Below, one piece after another: positions 43,208 to 49,637 of a stretch of 64,000 bases of DNA; positions within the stretch are counted from its first letter, which is position 1; each line of letters starts with the position of its first letter. A model generated the notes under the pieces. It searched no databases and was not told the DNA's origin. It worked only from the letters and a program-made list of their open reading frames with translations. The position numbers were made by a program, and so were the translations under genes. Source of the stretch: Nocardiopsis potens DSM 45234 (lineage in GTDB: Bacteria; Actinomycetota; Actinomycetes; Streptosporangiales; Streptosporangiaceae); the NCBI RefSeq assembly GCF_000341105.1, contig NZ_ANBB01000047.1, positions 99,203-163,202 on the forward strand. The letters are read 5' to 3'.

Positions 43208-43755
43208 TTCCAGAATCCCCCGAATTCGGCGAAGAGTGTGAACGGCGTACGCAAGACGGGCGCGGTGGGCGCGGCGGGCGCCGTTCCGGTCGGGGTGGTT
43301 TCCCTCTCCGAGGCGGTGAAACGCCGCCGCACTCGAAATCGGTTTCCCGGGGCGACCGGAAAACGCGGCCCGCGCCCCCCGGGGCGGGCCCGGCGGGCCG
43401 CTCTGAACTGACGGTAAGTGCCCGCCTCCCCGCGGCGCCGTGCAGTTCCCGCCTGCGGATCACCGCTCATTCACGCGGCGCAGAAGAGGCGGTCGCATTC
43501 ACGGCCGAGGGATCCCCTGTTTCGGTCGAGGTATGGTGCCCGCCCTGAAACAGGAAAGAGAATCAATGGAGAAATGCTCTGATTTTTCATTTCCTCTGGT
43601 TCGGAGAGCGGCCGGATCGGCGGGTCCGGCCCGGGCCCCCGATGGCGCGCTCACCGGAGGGCGCACGGGGACGGCGTTCGAGCGGCCGCGGACCCTCGCC
43701 GAGGTGCCCGCGGCGGGCGATCGGGGAAACGCGTCCCCTCTGGCACACTTCCGGA
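43208..43755. other. 548-bp intergenic region with inverted repeat and AT-rich segment
   Basis: No confirmed gene. CCTGTTTC (43516-43523) and GAAACAGG (43547-43554) are a perfect 8-bp inverted repeat with a 23-nt spacer. The right arm runs into GGAAAGAG, a good Shine-Dalgarno for an ATG at 43566. That reading frame begins MEKCSDFSFPLVRR with AT-rich codons, then becomes GC-rich and overlaps the TPR gene, so it is uncertain. The segment 43540-43605 is markedly AT-rich for this genome. Confidence 0.45.
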
Positions 43756-45120
43756 ATGGACGACATCGCGGAGATCGAGCGCCGTGCCCGGGACGGGGAC
43801 CCGAGGTCGGCGTACCGGCTGGGACTGGCCTACAACCGGCGCAAAGACCTCGACCAGGCCGAACTGTGGCTGGCCCAGGCGGCGCACCTCGGGGAGCGGA
43901 AGGCCGGCACGGACCTCGGCCGGGTGCTGCTCCGCCGGAAGGGCGCGGCGGAGGCCGAAGGCTGGTTCCGGTGGGCCGCCGACGCCGGCGACCCGTGGGG
44001 GATGATCGAGCTCGCCCGGGTCTGCCGGAAGGCCGGCCGGACCGACGAGGCGGAGCAGCGCCTCCGCGCGGCCTACGACGCCGGAGAGCCCACCGGCGCC
44101 CACCTGCTCGGCGTGCTCAGCGCGGAGCGGAAGCGGGACGGCGACGCCGAGCACTGGCACCGGGCCGCGGTCGGGATGTGGCACACCGACTCCCTGCTGG
44201 ACCTGGGGCGGATCGCGGAGCGGGGGAAGCGCCTGGACGAGGCGGAGGCGTTCTACCGCTGGGCCGCCGGGGCCGGGGTCTCCGGGGCCGGACGGGAGCT
44301 GGGGCTCTTCCTCTGCGAGGTGCGGAACCGGCCGGAGGACGGTGCGGAGCTGCTGCGCACCGCCGCCGAGGCCGGGGACCGGCGGGCGGCCAAGGCGCTC
44401 GGTGCCCTGCGGGAGAAGGACGGGCGGTACGAGGAGGCCGAGCGGTGGTACCGCCGCGCCGCCGAGGCGGGGGCCGACGGGGCCGCGCTGGAACTGGGCC
44501 GGTTCCTCTTCGCCCGGAGCCGGTTCGAGGAGGCGGAGCCGTGGCTGCGCAAGGCGGCCGGCACCGGGAACGCCAAGGCGCTGTACATCCTCGGCGGGCT
44601 CCTCGACGAGAAGCTGGGCCGGCCGGACGAGGCGGAGGAGGCCTACCGCGCCGCCGCCGAGGCCCGGTTCCCCGGCGCGATGCGCCGCTACGCCGTGGTC
44701 TACAAGAGGAACGGCGACCTGGAGGGGGCGATCCGCCTGATGCACACCGCCCTGGAGCAGGGGGACGAGCAGGCGCCGCTCTACCTGGCCACGCTCTACA
44801 ACGAGGCCGGCCGCCGCGAGGAGGCCGATCAGTGGTACCGCCACTCGCTCGAGCGGGGCGTTCCGCGCACCAAGCAGTTCTACGGACGCTTTCTGCACGT
44901 CCGCGGCCGCCTCGACGAGGCCGAGCGGCAGCTCCGGGCGGCCGTCGAGGAGGGCGATCTGAAGGCGGAGCCGTACCTGCGCGGGGTACTGGAGGACCAG
45001 GAGCGGGAGGCCCGGGAACGGGCGGCGCAGGAGCAGGCGCCCCGGGAGCCGATGCACCAGGAGCCGGCGCCCCCGGAGCGGAAGGCCCGCGGCTGGAAGG
45101 TCTGGGGACGGAAGGGCTGA
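43756..45120 (+). CDS. Sel1-like/TPR repeat protein
   Basis: A 454-residue solenoid of about eleven Sel1-type repeats of 34-36 residues (for example AYRLGLAYNRRKDLDQAELW, GMIELARVCRKAGRTDEAEQ, ALELGRFLFARSRFEEAEPW). The Gly-Asp-x-x-Ala pattern between helices is typical. The C-terminal 45 residues are Glu/Arg/Pro-rich. No signal peptide is present. It is likely a protein-protein interaction scaffold; a role in any specific pathway cannot be read from its isolated position. ATG at 43756 is the first Met of the repeat domain. Confidence 0.85.
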   Translation: MDDIAEIERRARDGDPRSAYRLGLAYNRRKDLDQAELWLAQAAHLGERKAGTDLGRVLLRRKGAAEAEGWFRWAADAGDPWGMIELARVCRKAGRTDEAEQRLRAAYDAGEPTGAHLLGVLSAERKRDGDAEHWHRAAVGMWHTDSLLDLGRIAERGKRLDEAEAFYRWAAGAGVSGAGRELGLFLCEVRNRPEDGAELLRTAAEAGDRRAAKALGALREKDGRYEEAERWYRRAAEAGADGAALELGRFLFARSRFEEAEPWLRKAAGTGNAKALYILGGLLDEKLGRPDEAEEAYRAAAEARFPGAMRRYAVVYKRNGDLEGAIRLMHTALEQGDEQAPLYLATLYNEAGRREEADQWYRHSLERGVPRTKQFYGRFLHVRGRLDEAERQLRAAVEEGDLKAEPYLRGVLEDQEREARERAAQEQAPREPMHQEPAPPERKARGWKVWGRKG

Positions 45121-45141
45121 GCCCGCCGCCGGCCCCGGCGC

Positions 45142-45199
45142 TGATCGTGACGTTCCGGGCCCGTCCCGGCGCTCCGGCGGGCCCGGAACGGCACGATCA
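45142..45199. terminator. Imperfect palindrome between convergent genes
   Basis: The 22-nt arms 45142-45163 (TGATCGTGACGTTCCGGGCC plus CG) and 45178-45199 are reverse complements apart from one mismatch. The outer TGATC-N-TGACGTT resembles the perfect palindromes at 49533 and 58006. It probably acts as a bidirectional terminator. Confidence 0.65.
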
Positions 45200-45209
45200 C
45201 CGGGGAGGG

Positions 45210-45545
45210 TCAGGCCCCGCGCGGGGCGTACATGATGATCGCGACGCCGACCAGGCAGATCAGCGCGCCGATCACGTCGAAGCGGTCCGGGCGGAACCCG
45301 TCCATCGCCATACCCCAGGCCAGCGAGCCGGCGATGAAGACGCCGCCGTAGGCGGCCAGCACCCGGCCGAAGTGCGCCTCCGGCTGGAAGGCGGCGGCGA
45401 AGCCGTACAGGCCCAGGGCGACCACCCCGGCGCCGATCCACAGCAGGCCGCGCTGCTCGCGCACGCCCTGCCAGACCAGCCAGGCCCCGCCGATCTCGAA
45501 CAGGGCGGCGATGGCGAACAGCAGGACCGACTTCACCGAGAGCAT
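45210..45545 (-). CDS. YnfA/UPF0060 family small membrane protein
   Basis: A 111-residue four-helix membrane protein. [35 protein letters not shown] and [20 protein letters not shown] are diagnostic of YnfA/UPF0060, a drug/metabolite-transporter relative. It overlaps the upstream MerR-type gene by 13 nt on the same strand, so it is translationally coupled and likely induced with it. It may export or protect against a toxic cation or metal-like compound. Confidence 0.93.
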   Translation of the reverse strand: MLSVKSVLLFAIAALFEIGGAWLVWQGVREQRGLLWIGAGVVALGLYGFAAAFQPEAHFGRVLAAYGGVFIAGSLAWGMAMDGFRPDRFDVIGALICLVGVAIIMYAPRGA

Positions 45546-46417
45546 GTGCGGGTCTTTCCGGAAGGCAGCGGAGGGACGATCGGCTCGGTGCCCGGCCCGG
45601 GCACGCCGAACACCTCGTCGAGGATAGGGCGGGCCTCCTCCGGGGCGGTCACCCGGAGGCCCGCCCCGGTCCGGTCCAGCTCCAGGGCGAAGGAGAAGAA
45701 CGAGCAGCAGCGCACCTCGGCGGCGGCCAGCTCGGCGGCCTCGGCGGCCCGGTCGGTCGGCAGGGCGGCGCGGAAGCCGCCGGGCGCCTCCTCGCGCGGG
45801 GCGCCGCGCAGCAGCTCCCGCCAGCGGCCGGCGCGCTCCCGCGCCGCACCGTCGTTCAGCGCGCAGACCGCGGCGAGCACCGCCGAGGACGCCCCCGGAG
45901 GAGCGGTGAGGGCGGGCCGCTCCGGGACGGCCACCGGGGCCTCCGGCGGGGCCGGGGCGGGCTCTGCCGTGGCCGGGGTCGGCTCCGCCGAGCCCGCGGA
46001 GTGCCGCCGCCCCAGGTCGAGCAGGTCGCATTCGGGGCCGCACGGCCCGTCCCGGCCGGGCAGCGCGTCCAGGTGCGCCAGCGCGCCGCGCAGCACCCCG
46101 GTGAAGGCGGCCAGCTCCTCGGCGCGGGCCCGCGCGGCGACCAGCCGTGCCGCGACCCGCGGCCGCAACGACGCTCTGACCTGCGCGCACGCGCCCTCCT
46201 GCCAGACCCGCAGCAGTTCGCCGATCTCGTCCAGCTCCAGGCCGAGCCGCTTGCCCGCGGCGATGAACGCCAACCGCTCCAGGGCGCCCCGGTCGTAGAG
46301 CCGGTATCCGGCGGAGGAGCGGCGGGCCGGCAGCAGTCCGCGCTCCCCGTAGTAGCGCAGCGTGGAGGGCGGAACCCCGGACCTCTCCGCCAGCTGCGCG
46401 ATCCGCATCTCCTCCAT
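45533..46417 (-). CDS. MerR family regulator with Cys-rich effector half
   Basis: A 294-residue MerR regulator. The HTH begins [20 protein letters not shown] with wing [28 protein letters not shown] (about 125-135) follows the dimerisation helix, and the C-terminal extension (185-280) contains [15 protein letters not shown], so paired Cys could bind a soft metal or thiol-reactive agent. Start at 46417 or at an in-frame ATG at 46408; promoter geometry favours a leaderless mRNA from 46417. It is coupled to YnfA downstream. Confidence 0.87.
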   Translation of the reverse strand: MEEMRIAQLAERSGVPPSTLRYYGERGLLPARRSSAGYRLYDRGALERLAFIAAGKRLGLELDEIGELLRVWQEGACAQVRASLRPRVAARLVAARARAEELAAFTGVLRGALAHLDALPGRDGPCGPECDLLDLGRRHSAGSAEPTPATAEPAPAPPEAPVAVPERPALTAPPGASSAVLAAVCALNDGAARERAGRWRELLRGAPREEAPGGFRAALPTDRAAEAAELAAAEVRCCSFFSFALELDRTGAGLRVTAPEEARPILDEVFGVPGPGTEPIVPPLPSGKTRTCSR

Positions 46418-46430
46418 GCCCCGACGGTAG

Positions 46431-46452
46431 ACCTTCGACCCGGCTCGAAGGT
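46431..46452 (-). promoter_or_regulatory. MerR-type palindromic operator within its promoter
   Basis: ACCTTCGA-CCCGGC-TCGAAGGT is a perfect 22-bp interrupted palindrome. On the minus strand it sits between TTGACC (-35) and a CTACCG/TCTACC -10 with 18-19 bp spacing, the stretched spacing typical of MerR-activated promoters. It lies 14 bp upstream of the regulator's ATG, so it probably autoregulates the merR-ynfA operon. Confidence 0.75.
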
Positions 46453-46486
46453 CAAGCCGCCGACCGGCCGCTCCCCACGGAGCGAA

Positions 46487-46958
46487 GGTTCAAGCAGCCT
46501 GCAACGGCGGAGGTAGGGCTGGGGCGCAGGCCTCACCTGTGCGCGGCGCCTCACGGGGCGGGGGTTCAAGCGGGCGGCGATGGCGGGAGGGGGGACCGGC
46601 TGGTCGGTCGGGTGCGGCGCCTCACGGGGGTGGAGGTTCAGGCAGGCGGCGACGGCGAGGGTAGGGGCGGGGCGAGCGCCTTACCCGGGTGCGGCGCCTC
46701 GCGGAGCGAAGGTTCAAGCGGGCGGCGACGGTGGGCGGGGGGACCGGCTGGTCGGTCGGGCGCGGCGCCTCACGGGGCGAGGGTTCAAGCGGGCGGCGAC
46801 GGTGGGCGGGGGGACCGGCTGGTCGGTCGGGCGCGGCGCCTCACGGGGCGAGGGTTCAAGCGGGCGGCGACGGTGGGCGGGGGGACCGGCTGGTCGGTCG
46901 GGCGCGGCGCCTCACGGGGCGAGGGTTCAAGCGGGCGGCGAGGGCGGGAAGGGGCCGG
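46487..46958. repeat. Forward tandem array of about 71-76 bp GC-rich repeats
   Basis: The anchor GGTTCAAG (or GGTTCAGG) recurs at 46487, 46563, 46635, 46711, 46782, 46853 and 46924, giving periods of 76, 72, 76, 71, 71 and 71. Units 46711-46923 are three exact 71-bp copies containing GGGACCGGCTGGTCGGTCGG and GCGGCGCCTCACGGGGCGAG. Because 71 is not a multiple of three, the open frames seen here are not protein-like. It abuts the merR promoter, whose right half resembles the unit edge. Confidence 0.85.
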
Positions 46959-46960
46959 GC

Positions 46961-47270
46961 GCCGTGTTCACCGGCCCGGCCCGTGCCAACCAGGGTGGTC
47001 ATAACCCATATGCCGGGTTTGCGGTGGAGATCGGGCGGGAGGGGGCGCCCTGCGCACCTCTGCGGCACCCCGATTACATCTACCGGCGAGTAGTAAGCCT
47101 TGAGGCCCCCACCACCCCTTCGCCGATTACCCAGAGTGGCCAAAGCAGGGCCTCTCAGGGGGATAAAAGCGGCATTCCGTCCTCGTGTCGCCCCTCTCTG
47201 GGTTCCGGCCCCCGCATCCCGGTCTTGCGGGCAGCCCCAACCCCCGAACACCGGCCCGACCAGGGCCATT
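46961..47270. other. Conserved non-coding core element, copy 1
   Basis: This stretch shares colinear blocks with 63690-64000: GCCG(T/C)GTTCACCGGCC, ATGCCGGGTT(T/C)GCGG, a 34-nt block at 47066-47099 (CACCCCGATTACATCTACC then GCGAGTAGTAAGCC), a CCCCCACCACCCC run, another 34-nt block at 47123-47156 (CCGATTACCCAGAGTGGCC onward), and ACACCGGCCCGACC. Differences are mostly single transitions. An imperfect 23-bp palindrome TTAC...GTAA spans 47074-47096. No protein or known RNA family was recognised. Confidence 0.7.
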
Positions 47271-47320
47271 CCGGCCTGCCGGGGGCCGATCCGGGCCGGG
47301 ATGCGCGCCCGGGAATCACC

Positions 47321-47350
47321 GGGGTGCTCTCGCGGTGCGCAGGGCGCCCC
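47321..47350 (-). repeat. Inverted 30-bp fragment of the core element
   Basis: The reverse complement of 47321-47350 is identical over 30 bp to 63777-63806 of the second core copy (GGGGCGCCCTGCGCACCGCG then AGAGCACCCC). A diverged direct copy lies at 47042-47070. This marks the remains of an opposite-facing second element. Confidence 0.75.
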
Positions 47351-47464
47351 ACTCCACCATCACCGTGCGTATTCACCCAGGTCAGGGTGGGGGTGGTGGT
47401 TTCCGGGTGGCCAGCCTCGGAGTCGGGCGCGACGCGGGCGCGGCGATCCCGCCCCCGGCTGTCC

Positions 47465-47852
47465 CGGCCCGCTCTGCCGCGCCCGACCGACCAGCCGGTT
47501 CCCACCGCTGCCTTCGCTGCCTGCTTGAACCCCCGGCCCCGCGAGATGCCGCGCCCGGGTGAGATGCTCGCCCCGCCCCCACCGCTGCCGTCGCCGTTTG
47601 CTTGGACCTCCGCCCCGTGGGGCGCCGCGCCGGACCGACCAGCCGGTCCCCCTCCCTCCGTCGCTGCCCGTTTGAAGCTTCGCTCCGTGGAGTGCCGCGC
47701 CCGGCTGGGGCGCCCGACTCTGTCCCTTCCTTCGCCGTCGCCGCCTGCTTGGACCTTCGCCCCGTGGGGCGCCGCGCTGAACCGACCGGCCGGTCCCCCT
47801 CCCACTGTCGCTGCCTGCTTGAAGCTTCGCTCCGCGAGGTGCCGCGCCCGGA
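47465..47852. repeat. Inverted tandem array facing the core element
   Basis: Five diverged copies of the forward unit in reverse orientation, recognised by CTTGAACC/CTTGGACC/TTGAAGC anchors near 47524, 47600, 47671, 47748 and 47818 and by GACCGACCAGCCGGT. Together with 46487-46958 it makes a large imperfect inverted arrangement around 46961-47460. The region 47853-48016 contains no convincing gene; a frame from 47861 (MSCAEVDTLIAFLSTVVLWI) runs antisense into the DinB gene. Confidence 0.75.
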
Positions 47853-48016
47853 TGGGGGCGATGTCGTGCGCCGAGGTCGACACGCTCATCGCGTTCCTCA
47901 GCACGGTCGTGCTGTGGATCGCCCCGGGAGCGGTGGCGGTGGCCGCCGGCACCGACAGTGCCCCGCCTACAGGGCCGTCTCCGACCGGCTGGGCGGCGCG
48001 GGGGCGCGGCCGGGGG

Positions 48017-48550
48017 TCAGCCGGACGGGTGCAGCCGGTAGAGGTGGTGCACCATGCCGATCTCCGCGACGTTCTTGGCCAGCTCGATGTTGAGCCAGCC
48101 GGCGACGGCGGACAGCGGCAGCCCCTCGCCCCAGGGCAGGCCCGCGGTCCGGTCGGCGGAGTCCAGGTCGGCGTCGGAGAGGGCGAGCAGGCCGGCGCGC
48201 CACTCCTCCTTCAACCCGTGCAGCCGCTCGGCGGCCGCCGCGGCCCCGCCCGGCCAGGTGATCTCCTCCCGGTCGGGCGCGCCGCCGTGCAGGCAGTGCC
48301 CGATCGTGGTGGTCCACCAGTAGTCCATGTGCCAGGTCAGCCAGCCGATGGTGAGGGCCGGCACCGGGTCGGGCTCCGGGACCTGCCAGTCCGGCCGCCA
48401 GCGCCCCTCGGCGTCCGGGCGGACGGTCCAGGCGCCCGGGGCCGGCTCCCACAGGCAGGCCGCATCGTCGATGTCGGCGAAGTGGTGTTCGAACAGGGCC
48501 CAGGCGATGTCGAGCTGCCCGGTCAGCAGCTCCGCTCTCACAGTGCTCAC
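48017..48550 (-). CDS. DinB family protein
   Basis: A 177-residue four-helix-bundle protein of the DinB/YfiT-like superfamily. HHFADIDDAACLWEPAPGAW, LTIGWLTWHMDYWWTTTIGH and the C-terminal NIELAKNVAEIGMVHHLYRL provide the usual three His metal ligands. Members are metal-dependent hydrolases or thiol-S-transferases in actinobacteria, often using mycothiol or bacillithiol; the reaction here is unknown. The start is GTG at 48550. It stands alone beside the repeat locus. Confidence 0.85.
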   Translation of the reverse strand: MSTVRAELLTGQLDIAWALFEHHFADIDDAACLWEPAPGAWTVRPDAEGRWRPDWQVPEPDPVPALTIGWLTWHMDYWWTTTIGHCLHGGAPDREEITWPGGAAAAAERLHGLKEEWRAGLLALSDADLDSADRTAGLPWGEGLPLSAVAGWLNIELAKNVAEIGMVHHLYRLHPSG

Positions 48551-48708
48551 CGGCGGAGTCTCGCAGCGCGCCCCGGATCGGGCAACGTGTTTTCCCAGTT
48601 CGTCAGGGGCACCGCCGGAGGGACGGGAGAATGGGGCGGGGCGGTACCGCGCCGGGGAGGCGGCGCGGGGCGCCGCACCGCGCGCATCCGAGGCACAGGG
48701 GGAGCGAC

Positions 48709-49500
48709 GTGGAGTTCCAGAAGAGGCGCGGGCCGATCTTCGGGATCGGCCTGCTGGCGGCAGGGCTCGGCGGGCTGGGGACGGTGCTGCTGGTGGGCTG
48801 GTTCCTCGCCGACGGGCGGCTGCCGCTCTGGCTGTTCGCGGCGCCGGTGGCCCTGGTGGCCGGCATGGCCGTGGTCGTCTACGGGATGCTGCCGTTCCGG
48901 CTGCGGATCGACGCCAACGGCATCACCACCCGCAACCCGCCGGAGGGCCTGGACACCTTCGTCCCCTGGACGCACATCGCCGCGGTGACCGTGGAGCGCA
49001 GGCCCGGGGACGGCGAGGAGACCGCCCCCTACGTGGTGCTCTGGCCGGCGCCCGGCGCCGACCTGGGGGCCGAGCCGGGCTTCCACCGCGGCGGGCGCCC
49101 CGCCCACCTGCTCGGCCGGACCGACGAGATCACCGGGCCGGAGGACCGCATCCTCGCCGCCGTCGCCGAGTTCGGCGGCGGCCGCGGCCCGGGCGCGGAA
49201 CCGGTGCGGCGGCAGGCCCCGCACCCGCCGCATCCGCCGCAGGCTCCTCCGCAGCCCTATCCCGGGCAGGCGCCCTACCCAGGGCAGGCCCCTCCGCCCG
49301 ACCCCTACCGGCGGCCGGGGCCGCCCCAGGGGCACCCGCAGCGGCCCTACCCCGGGCAGCACGGTCCGCAGTGGCCGGGACCGGCGGGACACCGCCCGCC
49401 GCAGGCACCGCCGGGGCAGGGGCCCTACCCGCCGCAGAGCCCTCCGCCCGGCCCTCCGCAGCACGGAGGCCGCCCGCCGTACCAGCCGCCCGGTTTCTAG
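48709..49500 (+). CDS. PH-domain-like membrane protein with Pro-rich tail
   Basis: A 263-residue protein. Two transmembrane helices (about residues 10-32 and 40-63) are followed by a bacterial PH-like domain (LRIDANGITTRNPPEGLDTF, VPWTHIAAVTVE, RTDEITGPEDRILAAVAEFG; about 70-160). The long C-terminal tail is Pro/Gly/Gln-rich (PYPGQAPYPGQAPPPDPYRR). The GTG at 48709 has GGGGGAG upstream. Such proteins are common, uncharacterised actinobacterial envelope proteins. Confidence 0.78.
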   Translation: MEFQKRRGPIFGIGLLAAGLGGLGTVLLVGWFLADGRLPLWLFAAPVALVAGMAVVVYGMLPFRLRIDANGITTRNPPEGLDTFVPWTHIAAVTVERRPGDGEETAPYVVLWPAPGADLGAEPGFHRGGRPAHLLGRTDEITGPEDRILAAVAEFGGGRGPGAEPVRRQAPHPPHPPQAPPQPYPGQAPYPGQAPPPDPYRRPGPPQGHPQRPYPGQHGPQWPGPAGHRPPQAPPGQGPYPPQSPPPGPPQHGGRPPYQPPGF

Positions 49501-49532
49501 CCCGCCGGAACCGCCGGGTGCGCTCCAGAGCG

Positions 49533-49596
49533 CGATGATCTTGACGTTGCGGGCCTATCAGAGCGCTCTGATAGGCCCGCAACGTCAAGATCATCG
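49533..49596. terminator. Perfect 64-bp palindrome (family copy A)
   Basis: Two 32-bp arms with no loop, fully reverse complementary. The outer part is CGATGATCTTGACGTT; the inner half is GCGGGCCTATCAGAGC. It lies between the convergent PH-protein and kdpD genes. It can act as a bidirectional terminator or cruciform. Its outer 16 bp match the palindrome at 58006 except one base. Confidence 0.85.
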
Positions 49597-49637
49597 TGGC
49601 GGAAGGGGCGGGAGAAGGGGCCGTCCGTGCCGGGCGG

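Noticed and set aside
46487..46958. CRISPR array
   Set aside because: Repeats of 71-76 bp are contiguous with no unique spacers, and no cas genes are present.
46924..46958. tRNA-like T-arm (GGTTCAAGC) in the repeat units
   Set aside because: Only the T-loop consensus matches; no acceptor or anticodon stem can be drawn.
46580..47093. Glycine/arginine-rich repeat proteins on overlapping frames
   Set aside because: The 71-bp unit cycles through all three frames, so long open frames arise automatically; composition is not protein-like and no start signal fits.
47074..47096. Fatty-acid regulator operator (TACTCGCCGGTA-like)
   Set aside because: The core contains a similar palindrome on the minus strand, but no lipid gene is near either copy, so a functional operator is not supported.
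47861..48016. Secreted peptide starting MSCAEVDTLIAF
   Set aside because: The frame has no stop before running antisense through the DinB gene, and only its first 35 residues look hydrophobic.
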